DNA of 64,000 nucleotides from Cristatella mucedo (lineage: Eukaryota > Bryozoa > Phylactolaemata > Cristatellidae). Shown here one piece after another: positions 1-44,219 of this stretch. Positions within the stretch are counted from its first letter, which is position 1. Every line of letters starts with the position of its first letter. Below the pieces are notes generated by a model. That model saw nothing but the letters and a program-made list of their open reading frames with translations, had not been told where the DNA came from and made no database searches. The position numbers and the translations under genes were made by a program. The stretch covers positions 191,501-255,500 of the forward strand of contig WPIO01000187.1 of NCBI GenBank assembly GCA_009760855.2, read 5' to 3'.

Positions 1-3
1 TAA

Positions 4-72
4 GCCGGCAACACCGACAACACAGTTGTCCGTTGTTGCCAATAACGTTGTTGGCAACAACGTGTTGCCGGC
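4..72. repeat. Nested inverted repeat at left edge
   Basis: Outer arms GCCGGCAACAC (4-14) and GTGTTGCCGGC (62-72) enclose inner arms GTTGTTGCCAA and TTGGCAACAAC. It could be part of a foldback element cut by the window edge. No coding content is visible. Confidence 0.6.
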
Positions 73-298
73 AACACCGACTGAGGCTCGAGGCAGGAAA
101 CGAGGCCCTCGGGGCAAAGGCCGCAGCTGCTGCACCACAGCCAGCTGAAATGAACCCAACTAGAAAGAGAGTCAGAGCTCAAGAGTCAGCAAGCAAGTAC
201 CGGAGGGAGAGAGAGATTGAGAAGAGAGGGCAAACTGAGCTTCGATCTCTTAACCCAGCACGTATTACATCTGGTCGCAAACAAAGGAGGCTCCTCAA

Positions 299-300
299 GG

Positions 301-354
<54 letters not shown>

Positions 355-361
355 CTCTCTT

Positions 362-416
<55 letters not shown>

Positions 417-440
417 ATCTCTCTCTCTATCTCTCTCTTT
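299..440. repeat. (CT)n microsatellite
   Basis: About 140 bp of CT dinucleotides with occasional G and A interruptions. It creates spurious Ser-Leu and Arg-Glu open frames on both strands. Confidence 0.95.
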
Positions 441-908
441 TTTCGCCAGAGTTCCTGACAGCACTGGGGGAGGGGGCTCACCGGTCGACGCACGGTCACG
501 CGTTACCCCCCCCCCACACACACACACACCGACCGGCTGCCGACCGATAGTGCAGTACGAGCAAACAGATGGGCCGAAACGTGACCGCAGCATCACTGCC
601 GCAGCCGGGGCAAAGTGCTCACACGGCCGGGATTGAAGCGGTTCACACCCCTCGAGAAGCCAGATCCCTTAAGGAAAGTGTTTGAAGCACACCGCAACCC
701 TTACACGCTTAGGGAAAGGGACGACTCGCGTCGCCTCCGCCGTCGCCTCAGCTGCCGGCTCCGTCTGTCGCTAGGCTTCCCAGCTGGCGAGCCGACGGAG
801 GCAGACGACGGAGGCGCCGAGCGGTCTCGACGCCCTCGCGCGTTTCCCATAGCGGCCAGACGATTCGCTTCTCGCCTGCCGCAGCCGCAGAGGAGGAGGA
901 GGAGCGAG

Positions 909-2176
<1,268 letters not shown>

Positions 2177-2179
2177 AAG

Positions 2180-2316
2180 CTGGTTCGGCCCGGCGGTAAA
2201 GGTGCTCGCCCCGACCAAGTTCTGACTAAGGTCGTGGGCTCGAGCCCCCAGGCATATGTGAAGCGCCTGCATAGAGATTAAGTTCTCTTGGGACGCCATA
2301 TAAATGAATTATATTC
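2180..2316 (+). mobile_element. tRNA-derived SINE, family A copy 1
   Basis: An A-box-like segment (GGCCCGGCGGTAAAGGTGCTC) is followed by a B-box-like GTGGGCTCGAGCC. The tail carries AGAGATTAAGTTCTCTTGGG and ends in TAAATGAATTATATT. The head resembles a tRNA and the tail resembles the local LINE 3' end. Confidence 0.75.
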
Positions 2317-2549
2317 TATTTTCATTTTTTTACAAGCAGAATTTGAGGCGCCTCCAATGTTCAAATTGTACGCACGCTCCAGCGTCTCTGTTGGGACAAT
2401 ACAAAAGTGGTGCGTTTAACCATTCCTTCTAAATATGGCAAAATTGTAAAAAAAACTTCATAATAGACGTGCTTATTCTTACTATTATTATAGATTCTTA
2501 AATGAAAACCTATTTGCTTCTGTCGAATCGCTTGAGACACCAGAACCCG

Positions 2550-2612
2550 GCTTCCATGAAATTTCGCGGCCTTGAACTTCCATGAAACTCCGCGTCCTTG
2601 AACTTCCATGAA
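2550..2612. repeat. 26-bp tandem repeat, about 2.4 copies
   Basis: The unit begins CTTCCATGAAA and includes CGCG and CCTTGAA. Just downstream, the phrase TTCTACGCTGGACAAGC occurs twice (about 2656 and 2812), so the area has seen local duplications. Confidence 0.6.
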
Positions 2613-3688
2613 ACCGCAGCCGAAGCCTTCGGTGCCTTCTACGCTTGTCTGGCTTCGCGCCTTCTACGCTGGACAAGCGGCACGCCAGAGACCCACTTTA
2701 GCAATGAAATACATTTTCTTTTTACCCAATCTGACAAAAAGGGTAAAAAGACATTTTGTCAAATTTTGTGAAACATTTTGAGTGAATGAATTTTGAACTT
2801 CTTTTTTCATTTTCTACGCTGGACAAGCTGCGAACCCCTTTGTTGATTGGTGGATTTGTGGCAGCAACTAAAGATAGTTTCTGGAGTTTTTAGTTCTATA
2901 AATATGAAGGTTTAATAGGTATCTCTCCGTCTGCAATATTACAATCCATCTGAGCTGCACAGTCGTTCGATACGCGGTCACCAGCCGGCAGCCTCAATTT
3001 CGCGAAACGAAGAGAAAGTGTGAAGCCGAGGCTAGCCTTAAGGTAGAAGTCAACAATCGAGGGGTGTTAGCAGCAGCGGAAGGAGCTCCGAAGGAGGACA
3101 CGACAGGATTCGGAGTGGGCGGCCGCGGGGGGGGGGGACGGATGAAATCTCTTTCGTCAGAATTGAGAGTGCGAGTTTCACTCTCTGCGAGCAAACGCAT
3201 GTGTGTTGAAAATCTGAAAAGGAAATCTCGAGTTCTGGAAATCTGTAGAGCAAAAACGAGCCGAGCTAATTTGCCGTTTGGCGATGACTCGCAGAGGTTA
3301 GAGGCTGGTACTGCGCTATGGCGGCAGCGTTCGGTACACGTACAACGTTGAGATTGCCCTTTAGCAGCGTCGCGTGCGAGTATTTGTGCAACCAGTACGC
3401 TCACGCGGTACAGAGGAACCAATGAGCGGCTCCTGAACGAGCGTTCTTCGCCACGCGTGCCGCAGAGCAGCCCAGCGTAGCGGCGGATGCTAGTCCCGAC
3501 AGCTGCCCGACGAGAGAGACCGTCGTCGTGTATCGGTGCGTCGGAGCGCCGCTGGCGAGCCGAGGCGGCTGCACGCGTCGATGCGCGCGGCTGCGCCGAC
3601 TCTAGCAGGACGCGACAGCGAGCGAGAAGAAAGCACGTGTCGATACCATGGCTTAGAGCTGAAAAATTATTCGACATCCACGAAGGGG

Positions 3689-3755
3689 CTATGCTATGCG
3701 CATAGCATAGACATGCTACGTGACGTGCTATGCGCATAGCACGTCACGTAGCATG
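3689..3755. repeat. Two adjacent perfect palindromes (22 and 44 bp)
   Basis: Positions 3689-3710 form a 22-bp perfect palindrome. Positions 3712-3755 form a 44-bp perfect palindrome with centre CTATGC|GCATAG. Both share the core GCTATGCGCATAGC, so the larger looks like an expansion of the same word. Confidence 0.95.
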
Positions 3756-3942
3756 CGCGTAGCACGCACTTGGCTACCGTGTGCAAATGGCTAACCGTCG
3801 CTCCGGATCGCTTTTTATTTGGCCTAACCCGCAGGTATACCTCGCTAGGTTATGATATATTTGATTCTTAGTTATTGCATTACAGGAACCTTAAATAATC
3901 TACTTACTAATAATTTACTTACCATTCAATTGCATTTCACTT

Positions 3943-4035
3943 TACAGCAAATGTAAAGCGCCTAGAGAGAGATTAAGTTCTCTGAGGGCGCTTTATCAAG
4001 AGAATTATTATTATTATCAAGTGAATTATTATTAA
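3943..4035 (+). mobile_element. LINE 3'-tail fragment
   Basis: Contains AAAGCGCCTAGAGAGAGATT, AAGTTCTCTGAGGGCGCTTT and an ATTATTATT tail, the same 3' end as the LINE at 33555-34155. It is a heavily 5'-truncated copy. Confidence 0.7.
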
Positions 4036-4159
4036 TCTCAAGAGCTCTCGTAATCTTAGAGATTTACTATTAATAACTACTAAAAATAATTGTATACGAC
4101 TTAATTTATATTTACATTTATATTTATATAATATTATAATATGCCGTTTTTACCATTTA

Positions 4160-4262
4160 TATTAATAATGATAATAATAATAATGCACTTGATAAAGCGC
4201 CTTCAGAGAACTTGATAATGCACTTGATCTCAATCTCTTCCCAGGCGCATTACGTTTGCTGC
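4160..4262 (-). mobile_element. LINE 3'-tail fragment, inverted
   Basis: Reverse-oriented copy with AATAATAATAATGCACTTGA, AAGCGCC and the TTTGCTGCAAA boundary. An internal duplication repeats the CACTTGAT word. It forms an inverted pair with the copy at 3943. Confidence 0.7.
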
Positions 4263-4882
4263 AAATTTTGTAATAAATAAATCTATGCCCCATCCACATA
4301 TCTCAATTATCACCCTAAACTCCATCTAGTTCGTGCTGCCTCGAGCAAGCTGAGTGATTTATGGCTAACTTGTAAGTCGAATAACGGCGATGCCAAAACC
4401 CTCTGGATTTAACTCTATTGGCTTCCCGCTATCGTTAAGTGCCGCATACAAATCCGAGGTATTCACCACAGTCAACAGCTTTTATCTATCGCACCTAGGC
4501 AGTTGTTTCCTGAACGTGCGTGCTTTGAGTTTTACTAAGGGGGTGGCTAACTTGACCTGAGAGAATCCCAAGGTTCAAGACCGCCAAAAGTGCTGAACCA
4601 CTTATCCTACGAGCCCCATACAGTCGCTAATGAAAACGCACCAACACGCTGTCTATCTTTTTAATTTAAAAATTTGATTAAAAGCCTTTTTATTTAATGA
4701 ACACGTCTTAAGCAAACGTTCGGTGATTGTAAATGCGCCGGCAGCTTTCTCCAGTCGACCTTTTCGGCCTTGAAGCGAAACTGAAGCCTCAGCTACGAGC
4801 GCATTCATTTTCCGGATGTACTCTCAGCGGCTCCATTAGGTTTCTTTTTAAGCGCGAGTTGCCAGCCTGACTCGGAGCTGGC

Positions 4883-38531
<33,649 letters not shown>

Positions 38532-38542
38532 TATCGGCTCTG

Positions 38543-38623
38543 CACACACGCACACCTACACACACTCACACGCACACACACGCATGCACACATCTACACA
38601 CGCACACATCTACACACGCGCAG

Positions 38624-38694
<71 letters not shown>

Positions 38695-38703
38695 CGCGCA
38701 GGC
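38543..38703. repeat. (CA)n microsatellite
   Basis: CA repeat with CGCACACA variants, in the inferred SKIC3 3' UTR. Confidence 0.95.
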
Positions 38704-38851
38704 AAGAGAGAGCTTGCGCGTGGGCAAACATGCATGCACACACAAGGGTAGTCTGGTAGTTGGTTCGACCTGGGCGGCCAATGCTGGGCAGCCCAGTGCC
38801 GCTTCGTCGTTGACCGAGCCTCCGTCGTTGATCGATGCTGTTATGCTGATT

Positions 38852-38857
38852 AATAAA
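38852..38857 (+). promoter_or_regulatory. SKIC3: Poly(A) signal AATAAA
   Basis: A canonical AATAAA in GATTAATAAAGAATGG, 320 bp after the SKIC3 stop. Confidence 0.7.
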
Positions 38858-39057
38858 GAATGGCATTCGTGAGTCGTTGATTACCATTCGTCGTGCTTTA
38901 CCAGTATGCTGGCATTTGTATGAGCAAACCGGCAGTGCTTGCCTTGCGATGGCCAAGCCCTTGCTGGGACAATAGCTATTTACGACGAACCGCCGGACTT
39001 TCGGCAGTCGACCCTGCAGTCGAGTTGTGTATCAGAATTACGACCTTGCTAAATGGA

Positions 39058-40505
39058 TAATAATAATAATAATAATAATGCACTTGATAAAGCACCCTCA
39101 GAGAACTCAATCTCTTTCTAGGCGCTTTACATTTGCTGCAAAGTGAAATGCAATTGAATGGTAAGTAAAATCAAGCTTGAAAAACAAACAAAATGAATAA
39201 TATGGTTAGGGGTGACATGCACAGGGTCAGCATGCAAATGTGGTTAGTGGCAGCATGCACAGTGTCAGCACGCATAAGCACATCAAGGACGAATCACACG
39301 GACCCACTCAATGCTGTCCTAAATAGGTTTGTTTTCAAGTTCTTTTTAATGTGGTCAGGTCAGGGAATGTTCTGACGCAGGTCGGGAGTGAGTTCCATGC
39401 TTTGGGAGTATACGAACTACATGCACGGTCTCCAAAGCATTTAAGGTTTGTACGAGGTACTTGTAGACTGTTGGATTCCGAAAAGCGGGTGGTACGATGC
39501 TTGGCCTGATGGGGTAGTATATCTGACAGATAGGCTGGAGCCATAGAATGAAGGGACCTAAAAGTGAGGGACAAAACCTTGAAGTCAATCCGTTGCTTGA
39601 CTGGTAGCCAGTGCAGGTCGTGGAGTAATGTGGCAACTGCGACGCTCACGACAGGCAACCCTAGCTGCAGAGTTTTGCACCAGCTGCAATCGCCTGATCG
39701 CACATGCTGGTAGGCCAGTAAGCAGTGAGTTGCAGAAGTCGAGACGAGATTTCACGAATGCATGGACCAACTTGGACGTGGTATCCTTATCTAAACAAGC
39801 CCGAATTTTAGCAATGTTATGAAGCTGAAAATAGGCGGATGTCACTGTGGAGCTGATGTGGTCGTCTAACGAGAGGTCGCTTTGGAATATGACACCTAGA
39901 TTTTGAGTTGATTCGACAGGAGACATGCTGGCAGAGCCAATTTTGAGAGTCAGCCTTTCCAATCTCTGAATCACACTGGGTTTGCCTATAACTAGTAAGT
40001 TAGTTTTATCATCGTTTAGTTTTAGAAAATCTGCTGCCATCCATGTGCGGATGTCATCAATGCATGCAGCAAGTGAGTTGAGAGAATTTGAGGTGCTCGA
40101 AGGCTGGGAGGGATCAAAGCAAAGGTACAACTGAGTGTCATCCGCATAGAAGTGAAAGCCTAGATTGTGCTTGGCAATCACATCAGCAAGAGGCAGAGTA
40201 TAAACCGTGAAAAGAACCGGACCTAGCACTGAGCCCTGAGGTACTCCATATTTCAGAGGTACTTCAGATGATCTTTGTCCATTCACGTCAATACTCTGGA
40301 GTCTCCCACTGAGATAGGACCTGAACCACTGCAGAGCAGTGCCAGTGATGCCCAGGCGAGATGAGAGGCGCTCTAGAAGAACTTTGTGATCGATGGTATC
40401 AAAAGCTGCCGATCAAGCAAAACAAGCAGAAACACTCTACCCATGTCTGCATTCCTAAGTAGGTCGTTGTATACCCGAAGCAATGCTGACTCTAGATAGG
40501 GAGTG
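39058..40505 (-). mobile_element. L2/CR1-like LINE with RT domain (subfamily 1)
   Basis: Reverse strand encodes ESALLRVYNDLLRNADMG, a frame-damaged LLD segment, FDTIDHKVLLERLSSRLG, WFRSYLSGRLQSIDV, YGVPQGSVLGPVLFTVYTLP and FHFYADDTQLYL, so the YADD catalytic box is intact. LHWLPVKQRIDFKVLSLTF and a 3' tail with (ATT)n at 39058 follow. It lacks the endonuclease end and has a small deletion near 40410. Inactive remnant. Confidence 0.88.
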
Positions 40506-40754
40506 ATCGTGCAGGCTGGCTCTAGCCGAGCTTCGGCCAGAACGGGCCGAACTCCAGCTGACCTTGACTATCTGTGGGTAGGGGGCAGTGATTGTGGGGC
40601 TCAGTTGAGCTTTGCCTCCTGTCAGTGGCAGGCTGGCTTGTAACTCTTTCAAGCAGGCTCAGATCTTCGTTCTGTCGATGTGTGTCCTTGAAGATCTTGA
40701 AGAGATTTCGCAAAGCAGCTTGTAGCACTCGTTGAATTTAATGAATTGCCAGAA

Positions 40755-41960
40755 ACATTGCATTGAAGGGGAAGCCATTCCATTGAAACTGCTCTTCACC
40801 GTGTAACCAATGACATTCTATCTAGTAACAATGAAGGGAATGTCACTGCCCTAGCGCTGTTGGCTCTGGGATCTGTCAGCTGCCTTCGACACTGTTGATC
40901 GCGATATCCTATTACAACGATTGATGATAACGATCGGCCAGGCAGGCGAGGCCCTGGCATTGTTCAAATACTATTTGTCCGATCGTGTTCAATCCATGTT
41001 GTGTGGGGGTCAGGTGTCACCCATCAGACTAGTCACCTGTGGAGTCCCTCAAGGGTCCGTCGATGGTCCTTTGCTGTTCTCCATTTACACTCAACCTCTG
41101 GGAAAAGGGATTCGGGCCATTGAATCAGCGCTCACTTCTATGCTGCCGATACTCAGCTGTATTTCTTGTTTGAACCGGCGACGGAATCTGAAGCAACGAC
41201 TGATAAGTCTGAATATTTGCCTTTCAGACATCCGATCTTTTATGTCGGCAAATTGCCTAAAACTTAAAAAGGATAAAAACGGAACTGCTGCTCACAGGAC
41301 ACCCCTAGAGGGTGGCTGAGCAAGAGGACTCTGCTCTTCTTTTAAGTGTTGTACGATCATCACGATGTGCTCAGAATTTAACTGTCGTCTTCGAGAGATC
41401 CCTAAATTTAGAAAGTTTCATTAAGAAGACTACCTCCACAGTTAACCATCACGTTCGACACCTACTTTAGATTAGGGACTGTCTACCACGGTGGCTTGAT
41501 CCGTTGTTCAGTCGAGGCTAGACTATTGCGATTCCGTTTTGGCCGGGCCATCGGGCCACTGTAGCTGGTGATTAATATGGCCGAAAGGTTTGTTAACAAG
41601 TCGCAGAGGTCCAGCCACGTATCCCCTTTGCTGAAGGAGCTTCGATGGCTTCCGGTTGATCGACGGACACAGAGTCATGTTTTTACAGCGACCCACAAGG
41701 CCTGCCACAACATGGCTCCTTCATACCTAGCTGAACTGCTGTGCCTGTTTCGGCCTTCTTGTGCTCTCAAGTTCTCTATAGACAATAATTTGGCTGAATC
41801 AATCGTCTGCCTCTAATAGACCTCTGGCTTGAAGAGAAGCTTGTGGTCTGCAGCTCCTAGACTGTGCAGCTCTCACTTCCACAGCTCTTATGGAACAACA
41901 TGTACTCTCCTGCTGCCGACTGTGGCACATCCTTCCTGGCTGTCATGAGCTGGCGCATAG
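40755..41960 (+). pseudogene. L2/CR1-like LINE remnant (subfamily 2)
   Basis: Encodes IETALHRVTNDILSSNNEGN, LSAAFDTVDRDILLQRL, FKYYLSDRVQSMLCGG and CGVPQGSVDGPLLFSIYTQP, where the usual VLGP is VDGP. YADTQLY follows in another frame, with one D of the YADD box lost. The C-terminal LRWLPVDRRTQSHVFTATHK is at about 41640. Different sequence from the minus-strand neighbour. Confidence 0.82.
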
Positions 41961-42305
41961 ATGCTACTCACTGTTAGCTGATTCAGCAGTCTCATTTATG
42001 TGGTCGCCTTGACGGCTATCACCCCTACCCAGTTGCAGTTGCCATTAAAGGAAGGATTGCCCACCGAAGGGCTCTTACCCCGCCTCCCCCGACCACGGTC
42101 GTGAGGAGCGATTACCTTGCCCTTGGGCAAGACCCAGGCACTGCCGTAGCTGCCCTCCTTCTGACTCAGCTATGCTTATCACTCAGTGTTTGCTTTGTGT
42201 GATGCTACTGCATGCAAGCCAAAAGCCGTCCATGTGTTGCGGTCTACGGAACACTCTTCTGCACTGGCCATGCATTCTGCATGCCACCCGCTTGGTGTTT
42301 ATGGC

Positions 42306-42311
42306 TTTATT
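42306..42311 (-). promoter_or_regulatory. Possible poly(A) signal, minus strand
   Basis: TTTATT on the + strand reads AATAAA on the minus strand, downstream of the candidate exon at 42491-42754. Confidence 0.3.
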
Positions 42312-42490
42312 ACGGGATATACATTAAATTACATTGCACAGGCATGCGGCTCATTTTCAATCGAGCCTGGCTGCAGGATCAACTGAGTCGGATCGACGGG
42401 GTGCATGCGGCCAGTCTCCTCTCTTGTGGCTCTCGTTTGGCCGTTTGCTGCTGCTGCTCTGCTTCCAGATTCCGTTTTAGTCGAAGATTG

Positions 42491-42754
42491 TCACGAGTGA
42501 CGGCCAAAATGTCCAGACGAATGGCTGAGACGTGGCTTCTTCTCTCTTTGAGCTCCACTATATGGCTGTGCCCTCTCGTCGTCGTCGTCGTTGTCCACCT
42601 GATTCGTGCTTCGACGTGCCGTTTCCTTTTCTGTCAGCTCCTCGGTCAGCTCTGCTTCACTAAGTACCTCGTGCTGTGCTTTACTCGTCGCCTCATCGCC
42701 CTTTCCTCGACCGGCAGAAGTGGCTGGCCTGGAGCCAGCACTCTCAGCATTGAG
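42491..42754 (-). CDS. Possible terminal exon of an unidentified minus-strand gene
   Basis: On the minus strand a good acceptor (TTCGTTCACCCTCTCAG) precedes an 87-codon frame ending in TGA. An AATAAA at 42306-42311 lies about 180 bp beyond. The peptide is acidic and low-complexity (GDEATSKAQHEVLSEAELTE, DNDDDDERA, then EKKPRLS). No domain recognised and no upstream exons found. It could be chance. Confidence 0.33.
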   Translation of the reverse strand, partial: LNAESAGSRPATSAGRGKGDEATSKAQHEVLSEAELTEELTEKETARRSTNQVDNDDDDERAQPYSGAQREKKPRLSHSSGHFGRHS

Positions 42755-42873
42755 CTGAGAGGGTGAACGAAAGTAAATGTTCCTCAGATGATCTGCCCGA
42801 ATGATCCCAGATAGCCTGCATTATCTCAGCGCACGTGACTTGTGCACAGGCTTGCTGCATGTCTGCATCGGTC

Positions 42874-42950
42874 TGTAAAGTGCCGTTAGAGAGAGCAAGT
42901 TCCCCAAGGGCGCTATACAAATGTATTCCTATCATTATTATTATTACCTG
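42874..42950 (+). mobile_element. LINE/SINE 3'-tail fragment
   Basis: GTAAAGTGCCGTTAGAGAGA, GGGCGCTATACAAATGTATT and an ATTATTATTATT end. Confidence 0.65.
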
Positions 42951-43000
42951 CCGTACATTTCCGACCAAAGCCTGCAGGCACGGGAATCCAGCTCAGACTC

Positions 43001-43119
43001 GCACGCAGAGAGGCTGCACGCAGAGAGGCTGCACGCAGAGAGGCTGCACGCAGAGAGGCTGCACGCAGAGAGGCTGCACGCAGAGAGGCTGCACGCAGAG
43101 AGGCTGCACGCAGAGAGGC
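43001..43119. repeat. 15-bp tandem repeat, about 8 copies
   Basis: Unit GCACGCAGAGAGGCT, nearly perfect. Because 15 is a multiple of three and no frame contains a stop, frames on both strands stay open (RLHAE, CTQRG and SLRAA repeats). Confidence 0.95.
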
Positions 43120-43871
43120 GAGTGAGGAAAGCTGTCTTGATGCGTTTACGAAGAAATGATAGAAAGGAGAGGCATCATCGTCGGGCAGGCGGGTGGGATG
43201 ATCGGCAGAGGTCAGAGGTCGATTCGCACGTGCGAGTGAACTTTGCTGTGAACGAAAGCAAAGCTGCAAGCGTTTGCTGCTGCCTTTAGACTATTGACCT
43301 ATTGACAATGAGCATGCTGTGCATTCGTGACTATACGACGTTTGCACTCAGAAGGCCCCGGTGTCACGATTGCTCGATCGCCGAGTTCCTTTTTAAAGAC
43401 TAGTTGCAGATGTACAAGTGCTTGCTTGCTGTCCGCTTGCATAGTTAAAAGACCAGTATCGACTCTATTAAATCAACACGAGCAGTTCCTTCCCTAGTGT
43501 GCCATCCCAACTCCCATGGGAAAAGGAGTTTCTTAGCTCTTATGGGCCTACCTTAACAGGTGTATTACACCTGTTAAGGCACGTGCTCGAAAGAGAGCTT
43601 CCGGATTGAAAACTACTCGATCATGTTCAGGTCAGTAGGTAATCTGTATATGTAATGTTGGCTGCAGCCGTTGTAGCTGCTAGCAATTTACTTTTGCCGG
43701 CAGATTGCTAGCAATTTACTTTTGCCAGTCTTGCGATTTGCCAGTACTACTTGCCTGCTACTCGATTTTTCATCAATCAAATTGCTTTTGTAAGCGTTTA
43801 TCCCGTGAGGTGACTTGTCAAGGAATGCAGGTATGTAAGTACTCGTCAGTGAAATTAAAAATAGCAAAAGC

Positions 43872-43943
43872 AGCCTTCGGTGAGGATTGAACTCACGACC
43901 CCTAGTTTACGAGACTAGTGCTCTACCACTGAGCTACGAAGGC
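43872..43943 (-). tRNA. tRNA-Thr (CGT)
   Basis: On the minus strand a full cloverleaf reads from 43943: acceptor GCCTTCG paired with CGAAGGC, D arm GCTCAGTGGTAGAGC, anticodon stem CTAGT/ACTAG with loop CTCGTAA (anticodon CGT), and T arm GTGAG-TTCAATC-CTCAC. No intron and no encoded CCA, as expected for a nuclear eukaryotic tRNA. All four stems are perfect. The intact structure argues for a working gene, not a SINE head. Confidence 0.95.
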
Positions 43944-44207
43944 TCACGAGAAAAGGGCCGTAACAAATTTAATGTACTTGCTAAGCACACTCTCCCTGTC
44001 TCACGTACACATTTGTGCGTAAAATTAAAATTACAATATTTACCGCAATCATGGTTTAAATTCATTATTTTGTCGACTGTGTATCATAATAATTAATCCA
44101 ACGACGATCGGTGCGTTTCCCGCGGATAGCCTCGTTTCTGAACCGCGCGGGACGCTCGGCGAGTTGTCGATCTGCCGGCGAGTACCTCAACTATCCATAC
44201 GGCTGCT

Positions 44208-44219
44208 ATGGCTAAACCG
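44208..44219 (+). CDS. TIMELESS: Possible upstream TIMELESS exon
   Basis: ATGGCTAAACCG is followed by a strong donor GTACGT in a CpG-rich, promoter-like stretch. Phase 0 would join it in frame to the acceptor at 46494, giving MAKPV before MAPNEV. It may instead be chance or belong to another transcript. Confidence 0.35.

Larger units (their letters stand above)
38532..38880 (+). other. SKIC3: SKIC3 3' UTR (inferred)
   Basis: Sequence from the stop codon to shortly after the poly(A) signal. It contains a long (CA)n microsatellite, which would lie in the mature mRNA. The end point is inferred. Confidence 0.6.

Noticed and set aside
2994-3737. 247-codon minus-strand open frame upstream of SKIC3
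   Set aside because: Arg/Ser/Ala-rich with no domain; it starts inside the 44-bp palindrome, so its ATG is a palindrome by-product.
42212-42766. 184-codon plus-strand open frame
   Set aside because: Cys/Leu/Ser-rich and unlike any family I know; it overlaps the more plausible minus-strand exon and is probably its shadow.
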